64,000 nucleotides of DNA from Acinetobacter proteolyticus (GTDB lineage Bacteria > Pseudomonadota > Gammaproteobacteria > Pseudomonadales > Moraxellaceae), in NCBI RefSeq assembly GCF_000367945.1, contig NZ_KB849179.1, positions 248,001-312,000 on the forward strand. Reading direction: 5' to 3'. The notes beneath the pieces were generated by a model, which ran no database searches, was not told the DNA's origin, and saw only the letters and a program-made list of their open reading frames with translations. This document shows, in pieces, positions 1-8,700 of the stretch; the stretch's first letter is position 1, and each line of letters starts with the position of its first letter. A program made the translations under genes and the position numbers.

Positions 1-539
1 GTAAAGATTATACCGTGGTTCAAAATCCAGTAAAAACCTCCGCCCCTGCCAATACAATCGAAGTGAGAGAGTTTTTTTGGTATGGATGTTCTTATTGCTT
101 TAAATTAGAACCACATATGCAGTCTTGGTTAAAGACCATTCCTAAAGATGTTTACTTTCTGCGTACGCCAGCGGCAATGAACCCGATGTGGGAGCAGGGT
201 GCGCGTGCATATTATGTGAGTGAGGCTTTAGGTGTACGTAAACGTACCCATTTACCGTTATTCCATATCAATTTTTCAGGTCAAGAAAGAGTCTTACAAA
301 AAGAGGCTTTTGCTAAGTTTTTTACTCAATATGGTATTTCTGAGGCTAAATTTAATAGCAGCTATGATTCTTTCCCGATTACAGCAAAAATTGCGGAATC
401 AAATCAATTGGCGCAAAAATATCAACTTACGGGCGTTCCAGCTGTTGTGGTCAATGGTAAATATATTGTCCAAGGCGGGGATAATAAAGTTGTTCAAGTT
501 GTTGAATATCTAGTGAATAAAGAGCGTAAGGCTCAGTAA
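1..539 (+). CDS. dsbA: DsbA-type thiol:disulfide oxidoreductase, 3' part
   Basis: The reading frame is already open at the window edge, so this is the C-terminal part of a gene that starts upstream; the apparent GTG start at 15 is internal. The visible protein has the thioredoxin-fold active site EFFWYGCSYC and a later cis-Pro loop (TGVPAVVVNGKY), which together mark periplasmic DsbA proteins that oxidise cysteines in exported proteins. The helical insertion expected between the two elements is present. The active-site dipeptide is Ser-Tyr rather than the Pro-His of E. coli DsbA; this dipeptide varies in the family and tunes redox potential. The signal peptide is outside the window. It is convergent with xseB. 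Assignment to DsbA rather than another DsbA-like paralogue is likely but not proven. Confidence 0.85.
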   Translation, partial: KDYTVVQNPVKTSAPANTIEVREFFWYGCSYCFKLEPHMQSWLKTIPKDVYFLRTPAAMNPMWEQGARAYYVSEALGVRKRTHLPLFHINFSGQERVLQKEAFAKFFTQYGISEAKFNSSYDSFPITAKIAESNQLAQKYQLTGVPAVVVNGKYIVQGGDNKVVQVVEYLVNKERKAQ

Positions 540-599
540 TTTTGATGTTTGAACCGATGGCAGACCTTTTAAAGTCTGTGTCGTAAATCAAGCACGTAT

Positions 600-640
600 G
601 AAGGTGTTGTCAGTACGATTGCTACAACACTTCTTCGTTT
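600..640 (+). terminator. Possible dsbA terminator hairpin
   Basis: An inverted repeat (GAAGGTGTTGT at 600-610 with ACAACACTTC at 624-633, one bulged base) follows the dsbA stop by about 60 bases and is followed by a short T-rich run. A second small hairpin (GCCGCA at 682-687, TGCGGC at 694-699) lies nearer to xseB and could serve the opposite strand. Nothing else is visible in the 540-752 gap. Confidence 0.4.
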
Positions 641-752
641 ATAAAATTGTTCACGATTTAAAATAAAGAGGCCGAGCCAGCGCCGCATCGTTTTGCGGCC
701 TTGTCATGGTTTTATACGACTCATGATCAAACAGACTTCTTTATACTAAAAA

Positions 753-956
753 TTAACTCTCTTTAAAGGTTTCATTCAATGCTTGTTGCACTGCATCTAC
801 ACGTGATTTACAGGCTTTGTATGCATTCATTGACTCCTCAACAATCTTCATTAAGTTATCAATATCAGGTTCTTCCTGAGCTTCGAGCAGCGCCGCATTT
901 TTTTTGAGCAGGCTATAACCGTCTTTAAAGCTTAATTCTTTTTTACTCATGATCAA
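753..956 (-). CDS. xseB: Exodeoxyribonuclease VII small subunit
   Basis: A 67-residue acidic helical protein containing the family pattern FKDGYSLLKKN...LE..EEPDIDNLMKIVEES, with the usual size for XseB (about 70-80 aa). It binds XseA to form exonuclease VII, which degrades single-stranded DNA to oligonucleotides in mismatch and recombination repair. It lies immediately downstream of xseA and its start region overlaps the xseA stop at 943, the coupled arrangement typical of this pair. The start could be ATG at 956 or at 950; the second gives the common MSKK N-terminus. Confidence 0.9.
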   Translation of the reverse strand: MIMSKKELSFKDGYSLLKKNAALLEAQEEPDIDNLMKIVEESMNAYKACKSRVDAVQQALNETFKES

Positions 957-2211
957 TGACCTCTTTGATATGACTTACATTGGCATGGATATAACCATCA
1001 TGCATTTCAACAGCAATGCTTGAGCCGACTTGTTGCACAGAGCGAATTGCTTTGTTTTCACTACGCACAATGGCATAGCCTTTGGCTAAAACATGTTTGG
1101 GATTTTGCAGTAATGTTTCCCGCATCAAGGCTTCGATTTGGGTCGAGGCCGTTTTAAGTTGCTGTTTCGCAAAATATTGCAGGGTTGATTTAGCAACTTG
1201 GAGGTGTAAATTACTGGCGCTGATTTGATTCTCTGCCTGTGATTTGATAACACTCATCAATCGATCATTTTGGCTTTGATAGGCGGTAATCTGATGTTGA
1301 GACAGTAGTTTGATAGTTTGTAGATGATTGACGACATCTTGTGAGCGTTCTGCAATCAGATTTCGAATTCCTGCAATGACTTTACTGGGTGTATCAAAGG
1401 AACGATGTGCAAGCTCATCTAAAATGGTTCGGTCTTTTTCATGTCCAATACCGACCCAGATAGGGACTTTGCGTTTACACAGCAGGGCAGCCAGATCATA
1501 GTCATTTAAATAAGCTAAATCGTTGACTGCACCACCACCACGAATGATCACGATTAGATCTGGTGGTAGGGTATAATCTTTTGCCCACTGGCGTAGCCCT
1601 GAGCTTAAAGACTCCATAATACTGTGTGCGGCGGTATTGCCTTGAAAAGTCGCGGTGTGATAAACAAAATGACAAACACCGGCTTGGTGTAATGCATCGG
1701 CATCTTTTTTGAAATCACCTAAACCTGCAGCATTTTCTGGGGCAATCACCAGTACATTTTCAATATCAAAAGGTGCAGGCAGTTCTTTATTCAAATGTAC
1801 CAGACCTTCATTGCTTAATCGCGCTAGAATCTGTTGATAGCGTTTCGCAATATCGCCCAAGGTAAAGCTTGAGTCAATGTCTTCAATATTGACCGAAAAG
1901 CCATATTGCGGATCAAAACGAGCCTTGATTTTAATCAGTACATTTAAATCTTTTGAAAGTTCAACCCCACTTTCACGCTCAAATTTAAGCACCATTTTAG
2001 CTGCAGTGAATTTCCAAATTGTGGCTTTACAGCTTGCGATGACTTTATCGGTATCTTGTTCCTTTTCAGTCAGCTCAAGATAGTAATGCCCACCTTTAAT
2101 ATTTAAATTCCGAATCTCCGCTTTGACCCAGACAGGCTCATCAAAAGACAGGCGAATGACTTCCTGTACTGCTGAGAGATAATCGCTAAGAGAGAATTGA
2201 GGTTCGGACAT
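943..2211 (-). CDS. xseA: Exodeoxyribonuclease VII large subunit
   Basis: Catalytic subunit of exonuclease VII. An N-terminal OB-fold region (FSLSDYLSAVQEVIRLSF, then VWVKAEIRNLN) precedes the nuclease core, which has RGGGAVNDLAYLNDYDLA and IGHEKDRTILDELAHRSFDTPSKV, the signature conserved across XseA proteins. A coiled helical tail and a C-terminal segment (LAKGYAIVRSENKAI) follow. I chose ATG 2211 (MSEPQFSL) rather than the upstream ATG at 2238, because the protein family begins close to the OB fold; the upstream start would add nine residues. The length of about 420 aa is normal. It is co-transcribed with xseB. Confidence 0.92.
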   Translation of the reverse strand: MSEPQFSLSDYLSAVQEVIRLSFDEPVWVKAEIRNLNIKGGHYYLELTEKEQDTDKVIASCKATIWKFTAAKMVLKFERESGVELSKDLNVLIKIKARFDPQYGFSVNIEDIDSSFTLGDIAKRYQQILARLSNEGLVHLNKELPAPFDIENVLVIAPENAAGLGDFKKDADALHQAGVCHFVYHTATFQGNTAAHSIMESLSSGLRQWAKDYTLPPDLIVIIRGGGAVNDLAYLNDYDLAALLCKRKVPIWVGIGHEKDRTILDELAHRSFDTPSKVIAGIRNLIAERSQDVVNHLQTIKLLSQHQITAYQSQNDRLMSVIKSQAENQISASNLHLQVAKSTLQYFAKQQLKTASTQIEALMRETLLQNPKHVLAKGYAIVRSENKAIRSVQQVGSSIAVEMHDGYIHANVSHIKEVIDHE

Positions 2212-2320
2212 TGGATTGAGTGATAAAGGGGACAGCACTATAGTAGCAAATTGAGTCAGCTGATAACAAATCAGGCCTAATATGTTGAAACTTATGCTTC
2301 AGATAGAAAGTAGAGAAAAT

Positions 2321-2357
2321 GCATCTACAGCTTATTCCTGTTAAGTACTGTAGATGC
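2321..2357 (-). terminator. Hairpin between aroP and xseA
   Basis: A perfect 10-bp inverted repeat (GCATCTACAG at 2321-2330 and CTGTAGATGC at 2348-2357) with a 17-base loop lies just past the aroP stop codon on the minus strand. On that strand it is followed by a short T-rich stretch. It probably ends aroP transcription before xseA. Confidence 0.45.
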
Positions 2358-2374
2358 GAATAAGTGGTCATGCT

Positions 2375-3733
2375 TTAAAGCGATTTATTCCATTTCAAGA
2401 CTTTAAATAATCCGAACATAAACATGATCCAGACCGGAATTAGAATCACAGATTCTTTAAAGCCTTGGGTCCACATGATGTACAGAATCATGACAATAAA
2501 TGCGAGAACCAGATAGTTGCTAAGTGGTGAGAACAAGGCTGGAAATTTTACAGTTTTGCCTTCTAATCGAATAGCCTGTTTAAATTTTAAATGGGTAAAG
2601 CTAATAATCGCCCAGTTTAGAACCAAGGCAGCAACTGCCATATACATCAAGTGACTTAAGGCTTGTTCTGGTACAAAATAGTTCAGTAAGACACAACCAA
2701 AAATCAAGATAGAAGAAAAAATCACTGCTGGCATTGGTACGCCTTGCTTGCTGACTTTGGCAAAAATCTTAGGGGCATTACCTTGTACTGCAAGTCCAAA
2801 CAGCATACGACTATTGGCATACATGCCGCTGTTATAAACCGAGAGTGCCGCGGTCAAAATAATAAAATTAAGCAAATGCGCGGCCCAATCAATGCCCAAT
2901 TGGCTGAAAATCATCACGAAAGGGCTCTTGTCCAAACCACCCAGATCAAGTTGATTCCAAGGAATCAATGACATGATGATCGCCAGCGACGCTACATAAA
3001 AAATCAAGATTCGGAAAATCACCTGATTGATGGCTTGAGGAATACTTTTCTCAGGATTTTCTGCTTCAGCCGCAGTCATACCGATCAATTCAATGCCACC
3101 AAAGGCAAACATTAGAAAGGCCAACATATAAAACAAGCCTGAGAAACCATGCGGAAAAAATCCGCCGTGCTGCCATAAGTTGGTGAAACTTGCTGTCGAA
3201 TCAGCTCCAGCGGTCAGTAATAGGTACAAACCAAACAGGATCATTGAAATAACTGCAACGACTTTGATAATGGCCAACCAGAATTCAGATTCGCCATAAA
3301 ATTTCACATTGCCCAGATTTAAGCAGGTGACGACAATGAAGAAGAACAAAGTCGAGATCCACGCAGGTATATGTGGCCACCAATAGTGGATATATTTGGC
3401 AATCGCTGTCAGCTCAGTCATTGCCACTAAAATATAAACCACCCAGTAATTCCAACCTGATAAGAAGCCAGCGAAGCTTCCCCAATATTTTTGTGAGAAA
3501 TAACTAAAAGAACCTGCTACTGGTTCTTCAACAATCATTTCACCCATTTGACGCATGATCAGAAATGCGATCAAACCGACAATGGCATAGCCTAGGATAA
3601 TCGAAGGGCCTGCGGACTGAATCGCCTGAGCTGAACCTAAAAACAGACCTGTACCCACAGCACCACCCATCGCAATCAATTGGATATGGCGGTTTTTTAG
3701 TCCACGTTTTAATTGGGGAGAGGAATTACTCAA
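2375..3733 (-). CDS. aroP: Aromatic amino acid permease, AroP type (APC family)
   Basis: Inner-membrane amino acid/proton symporter with about 12 hydrophobic segments. The sequence follows E. coli AroP closely from QLKRGLKNRHIQLIAMGG onward, with GTGLFLGSAQAIQSAGP, MRQMGEMIVEEPVAGSF, YWGSFAGFLSGWNYWV and TAALSVYNSGMYANSRMLFG all matching the aromatic/neutral branch of the APC superfamily (AroP, PheP, ProY). The 452-aa length agrees with the family. Substrate (Phe, Tyr, Trp) is inferred from this resemblance; PheP- or ProY-like specificity cannot be excluded. The start is a TTG with no obvious ribosome binding site; no in-frame ATG lies between it and the upstream stop. It is divergent from the CDI locus. 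Confidence 0.82.
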   Translation of the reverse strand: MSNSSPQLKRGLKNRHIQLIAMGGAVGTGLFLGSAQAIQSAGPSIILGYAIVGLIAFLIMRQMGEMIVEEPVAGSFSYFSQKYWGSFAGFLSGWNYWVVYILVAMTELTAIAKYIHYWWPHIPAWISTLFFFIVVTCLNLGNVKFYGESEFWLAIIKVVAVISMILFGLYLLLTAGADSTASFTNLWQHGGFFPHGFSGLFYMLAFLMFAFGGIELIGMTAAEAENPEKSIPQAINQVIFRILIFYVASLAIIMSLIPWNQLDLGGLDKSPFVMIFSQLGIDWAAHLLNFIILTAALSVYNSGMYANSRMLFGLAVQGNAPKIFAKVSKQGVPMPAVIFSSILIFGCVLLNYFVPEQALSHLMYMAVAALVLNWAIISFTHLKFKQAIRLEGKTVKFPALFSPLSNYLVLAFIVMILYIMWTQGFKESVILIPVWIMFMFGLFKVLKWNKSL

Positions 3734-4050
3734 AATACGCTGCGCTGAACAAAAAGAAGTGATTGTAAAGGATCGCGAGGAGATCGACTAGTTTAGATAG
3801 GAGAATGCAGCTGTAATTTTATAGCCCTATTTAGATGGGAGTATTTCTACATTAAATTTTGATCAGTTTTATTAGAGCACTCATCTTCTCGTATTGAAAA
3901 ACATAGCCAAGGCAAATTATTTTACTAATAAATAGAGTGACTTGGTTATCTATTAATTAAAAAAGCCATACCTATTATTCTTTTAATTAGAGTGTAATAT
4001 TTTTTTTGCACAATACATGTCTGTCTGTATATTGTTAATTTAAGTAATAA
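3734..4050. other. Divergent AT-rich intergenic region aroP / cdiB
   Basis: 317 bases with no plausible gene on either strand. It must hold the promoters of aroP (leftward) and cdiB (rightward). The right half (about 3890-4050) is markedly AT-rich, with long T runs near 4000, a composition often seen upstream of horizontally acquired loci. Confidence 0.6.
4006..4033 (+). promoter_or_regulatory. Candidate cdiB promoter
   Basis: TTGCAC at 4006-4011 and TATATT at 4028-4033 are separated by 16 bases and resemble a sigma-70 promoter. Transcription from here would leave only a very short leader before ATG 4051 and no good ribosome binding site, so the assignment is weak. Confidence 0.3.
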
Positions 4051-5754
4051 ATGTATAAAAAATGTCTATTAACTTCGCTAATTATATTTTCAAGCTTGAC
4101 GTATGCCGAAGAGCAGGTGGGTCAACAACAGACTAGAGATTATCTTTCGCAGAAACAGCAGATTGATCAGTTAACTCAATCCGTTGCTCCTTTTATTCAG
4201 TTACAACAAACCAAGGTTGATTCAAGCTATCCTTGGTTACAAAAGGAACCGATTTGTTTTGGCATTACATCTTTAGAGGTTGATGTTCCGACCACACATC
4301 CCAGTATAAAAACCGCAGATTTTAATCGTATATTTAAGGAACTAAAGTATTCAGACAATAAAGTTCTAGACCGCTGTATTGGTGAAAAAGGGCTTTCGGG
4401 CCTCGTGAATTACATCAATGAGCGTCTGGTTCAATTGGGTTATGTGTCGACTCAAGTGATGGTACCTGAGCAGGATCTTGCCACAGGACATTTACGCTTA
4501 ACTTTAATTCCAGGGTTAATTGGGGAAATCCGACTTAAAAATAGTAAGAACCAAACTTTGAATTACCGTTTGCCTATGCACGCAGGCGATATCCTCAATA
4601 TTCGTCAACTGGAACAAATTCTAGAAACCTTTGCTCGTTTACAAGGGATGCAGACCAGTTTCGATATCTTACCCAGCCAAAAAAGTGCTGAAGATGCAGG
4701 TTATAGCGATGTCGAAATTGTATGGGAGATTCGGGAGCGGAGCTTTATCACTGCTGGACTCAATGATGCGGGTAGTAAAAGTTCTGGTAAATACCAAGGC
4801 TATGCCAGCTATGCCATAGAAAACCCGCTTAATTTTGCAGATAGTCTATTTGTTTACTATACCAAGTCACTGAATGATTGGAACGCAGACCATACCGATT
4901 TTAATAATGTCTTTGTTTCCTACGAAGTTCCTTATCAAAACTGGCTGTTTAATATTAATGCCAGTCAATATACCAACACTCAAGAGCTAGAAGGCTTTGA
5001 TCAGTGGTTTGATTATAAAACCATTAACAAAGATTTTAACTTTCAAGCACAACGCGAACTTAGCCGTAGTAAATCCTACCGCCTTTCAGGTTATGCGCAA
5101 CTGTACCGAAAATCGGCATCTAGTTTTATTGAAGATGTCGAAATTGAAGTGCAACGTAAACGCACAGCAGGTTGGGAACTTGGCAGTAAATACCAGTTAC
5201 GGCTCGGGCAGCAAACCATCAATGCTCAATTCAGTTATCGCAAGGGTACAGGCATCTTAGGAGCCAGCCAAACTGCTGAAGATATTACCGGTGAGGGCGA
5301 TTCTCGCGCTGGGATCTGGAATGCTGCTTTTCAATATGCTGTGCCATGGCAGACTGCTAAAAATAACTTTATGTATCAGCTGAACTGGCAAGGACAGTGG
5401 AGTCCGCAGAAAGTGGTCAGTCAGGAAACTTTCAATATTGGTGGACGCTACAGCATTCGCGGTTATCGACCTGAGCAAAGCATTGTGGGCAGTAATGGAC
5501 ATTATTTACAACAGACCGTGCATTGGCTTAACCCTATTCCTAATTTCTCACTCTACGCAGGGCTGGATCAAGGACTGGTGACGGGTGAAGGCACTCAATA
5601 TTACTCCGACCGTTATCTGTTAGGTAGCGTGATTGGTCTAAGAACTCAATTCAAACATCTCAATGGTGAGTTTTTCGTGGGTCGGGGACTGGTTGCACCT
5701 CAACATATCCAGAAAGACCTCATCACTGGTTTTAATCTCTCATTTAATTACTAA
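4051..5754 (+). CDS. cdiB: Two-partner secretion outer membrane transporter (CdiB/ShlB/FhaC family)
   Basis: TpsB-type Omp85-superfamily pore that exports the adjacent CdiA across the outer membrane. Visible elements in order: a signal peptide (MYKKCLLTSLIIFSSLTYA), a Gln-rich linker helix, and a POTRA region (about residues 70-170) with the two conserved Cys of ShlB-type proteins (PICFGI and DRCIG) and GYVSTQVMVPEQDL. A 16-strand barrel region carries the IRGY motif (GRYSIRGYRPEQS) equivalent to the VRGY/F tetrad, and the protein ends in an aromatic-terminated strand (GFNLSFNY). The length of 567 aa fits the family. It sits 28 bases upstream of cdiA, with which it forms an operon. Confidence 0.92.
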   Translation: MYKKCLLTSLIIFSSLTYAEEQVGQQQTRDYLSQKQQIDQLTQSVAPFIQLQQTKVDSSYPWLQKEPICFGITSLEVDVPTTHPSIKTADFNRIFKELKYSDNKVLDRCIGEKGLSGLVNYINERLVQLGYVSTQVMVPEQDLATGHLRLTLIPGLIGEIRLKNSKNQTLNYRLPMHAGDILNIRQLEQILETFARLQGMQTSFDILPSQKSAEDAGYSDVEIVWEIRERSFITAGLNDAGSKSSGKYQGYASYAIENPLNFADSLFVYYTKSLNDWNADHTDFNNVFVSYEVPYQNWLFNINASQYTNTQELEGFDQWFDYKTINKDFNFQAQRELSRSKSYRLSGYAQLYRKSASSFIEDVEIEVQRKRTAGWELGSKYQLRLGQQTINAQFSYRKGTGILGASQTAEDITGEGDSRAGIWNAAFQYAVPWQTAKNNFMYQLNWQGQWSPQKVVSQETFNIGGRYSIRGYRPEQSIVGSNGHYLQQTVHWLNPIPNFSLYAGLDQGLVTGEGTQYYSDRYLLGSVIGLRTQFKHLNGEFFVGRGLVAPQHIQKDLITGFNLSFNY

Positions 5755-5782
5755 ACAAACTAATGAATAAAAAGGTCACAAT

Positions 5783-8700
5783 ATGAACAAACAATTTTAT
5801 CGAACTAAATTTAACGCCAAACTCGGGACGTATGTCGCAGTATCAGAATTGGCAAAATCCCATCAAGGTGATACCTCTCCACGCATTAAAGCTTCCATCC
5901 ACAGTAATAATGATGTGTCAGAGACAAGTATTGCTGCAACTGGGCAACGAACTTTAAAACAATTGGTACTGGCACTTTCAGCCTTGATGGCGATTAGCCC
6001 GATTTATGCCAATGTGGTCGTGAATAATAATGCAGCTGCGGCGCATAAGGCGACTGTACTCAAGGAAGGCAATGCAGCCAATGTCTGGATTACAGCACCA
6101 TCTGCATCAGGTGTGTCACGTAATAGCTATACCCAGTTTGATGTCAATCAAAATGGTGTGATTTTAAATAACTCACGCGGTGCAGCAACCAGTCAGATTA
6201 CTAAAACCTCAATTGCAGCGAACCCGAATTTGGCAAAAGGAGCTGCGACCACAATTGTGAATGAGGTGGTTTCAAGCAATCCAAGTTTATTACAGGGTAA
6301 TCTTGAGGTATTAGGATCAAGAGCAAACGTGGTGATTGCCAACCCAACTGGTATTACCGTGAATGGTGGTGGATTTATCAATGCCAATCAAGTCACGCTC
6401 TCCACAGGGGTACTAGGGTATAACAGTGATGGTTCAATTAAAGACCATACCGTTAAACAAGGTGCAATCACGATTAATCCGGATGTCAATAACCGAGGAC
6501 TAGGTGGCAATGCGAATAATCCTGTTGCATTAGAACTGTTAGGTCGCTCCATTGCGATTAATGCACCAGTGAATGCCACGACCATTACCGCTGTTACAGG
6601 GGCAAACACAATTGCTGCTGATACAGGAGCTTTTACTGCAACGACAGGAACAGGGACAAAACCCACAGTTGCGATTGATGTCGCGCAGTTGGGAGGGCTT
6701 TATGCCAATAGTATTTATTTGTATGCCAACGAAGCAGGGGTAGGGGTAAACAATGCGGGGATAATCCAAGCGCTAAATAATGTAGTGCTGAATAGTAATG
6801 GCAAAATTGAACATAAAGGCACGATCAGTTCAACTAGCAAAACACAAGGTTTAGTGAGTATTATTACGACGGGTACAGGAGTTGCAGGAGACATCAACTC
6901 ATCTGGAAGTATCAATAGCAATAGCATAATCAATATTGATTCAGGCAATAACCTCAATGTGAATGCCAAAGAAATTATGGTGAACCTTGGAGGTGTTACA
7001 GCATCACCATTATTGATCAATGTCAAAGGTAATTTAAATTTAGCTGCGAATAGCCGAATTTTTAACGATTCACAGAGTGGAGAGCTATATGTAGATGCGG
7101 CTAACATCAATTTAGCTACAAACTCAGGTATTACAAGTAACCGTGGTTCTGCTTATATTCAGTCACAAAAGGACATTATTGCAGCACAAGGTGCAAGATT
7201 AGTTGCAGCTCAAGATTTGAATGTGTCTGGTAAGGGCAAATTAGCATTAACAGGCAATACCCTTCAAGCCTCGTTAGGCTCAGTCAACCTAGAAGTAGAC
7301 TCATCTAATACCCAAGGCTTAATTGATATTCAAGCTGGCACTATCTATGCAGGAAAAGACTTAAATTTATACAGTACTGGTGATATTAACTTAAAGAATT
7401 TAGGTTTGGCTGTGGAGAACTCAGCGAGCCGAGTGAAGAATATCAAAGCCTATAGTGGGCAGAATTTGAAGTGGGATAATGCTGGTATTATGTTACCGCA
7501 GATTACAGGAAAAGTTCAGTTAGATGCTGCGAATCAACTTGATTTGATTGGTGGCACAATTTCAAATAAAGACGATATTACACTCCAGGCCAATAAGATC
7601 AATTTAGGTACAGCACTGAGCTCTCAGAAGAATATCAATATTGTGTCTAAAGTCAGTGATCTTAACTTGGATAAGGCAATAACAGCACAAGGTAATATTA
7701 ATGTTTCTTCTATGGCTGGTAGTATTACCAGTAATAGCTTAAAAGCTACCTCAGCTGGTAAGATTTCAATACTAGCTAATAAAAATATAAATGTGAATTC
7801 AAATCAAGATATATATTCAATGGCATCATATGATGTTATTACTACAGACCGTACGAATATAGATGGCGTTAAAGGGATTTTATTAGGGTCTGTTGGTGAT
7901 GGAAAGGTTAATATTTTTTCTTCTGACTTAAACTCTACTCAAGGTGATATATCTATTGTTAGTGGTAGTGGGGTGAAAATTTCAGCTAATACTGATGTAA
8001 GTATGCATAATGATGATAATGGTCGATCTTTTTTTAGCCCGAATAGTTTTAAAGCACAAAATATTAATATTGATAATAAAGGTGGGGATTTATTTGTAGA
8101 TAACACGCAGTTTAAAAATATGATGGGTGGATTGTTAATTAATAGTGGCGGTAAACTGAATATTAATACAAGTAAATTAGAGTCAGAAGCTAATATTGAA
8201 ATTAATGCAAATGGAGGTATGGACTTGGCCTCAACGAAAATTAATTCTGCCCATCATACAGCTTTAAGCACGAAAGGAAATATTAATATTTCTGATTTAG
8301 AAAACCCAAGTACAAAAGGTATTTTTTCCTTGAAAAGTGATGGAGATATTAATCTTAAAAATAGTAAATTAAATGCTGGGGCAGTACTGATTGAAGCCAA
8401 TAGTTTTAATCCTAACGAGGTTGAAATAATTACCGATGTTCCTTTTCTAATTTTTGATCCAAAAGAGCAACAAGCTCATGATATATTGTGGAATAAATCA
8501 AAATTAAGCCCATTGCTTGGTAGTATTTCAATACAAACCAATAAAGATCTTATTATCGATCCGAAAAAAATACAATTCCAAAAATATGGTTGGGGGAGCT
8601 TTGATCTAATATCTAAATCAGGTGATTTGAAAATATTAGGCTACTCGGGTCGTGGAGAAAGGGATTACTTTCGGGTGGTGACGGATGGTGTTGTTCAACT

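Noticed and set aside
6193..7110. Several open frames on the strand opposite to cdiA
   Set aside because: They are mirror frames of a repetitive Asn/Thr/Ala-rich coding sequence and have no ribosome sites or recognisable domains.
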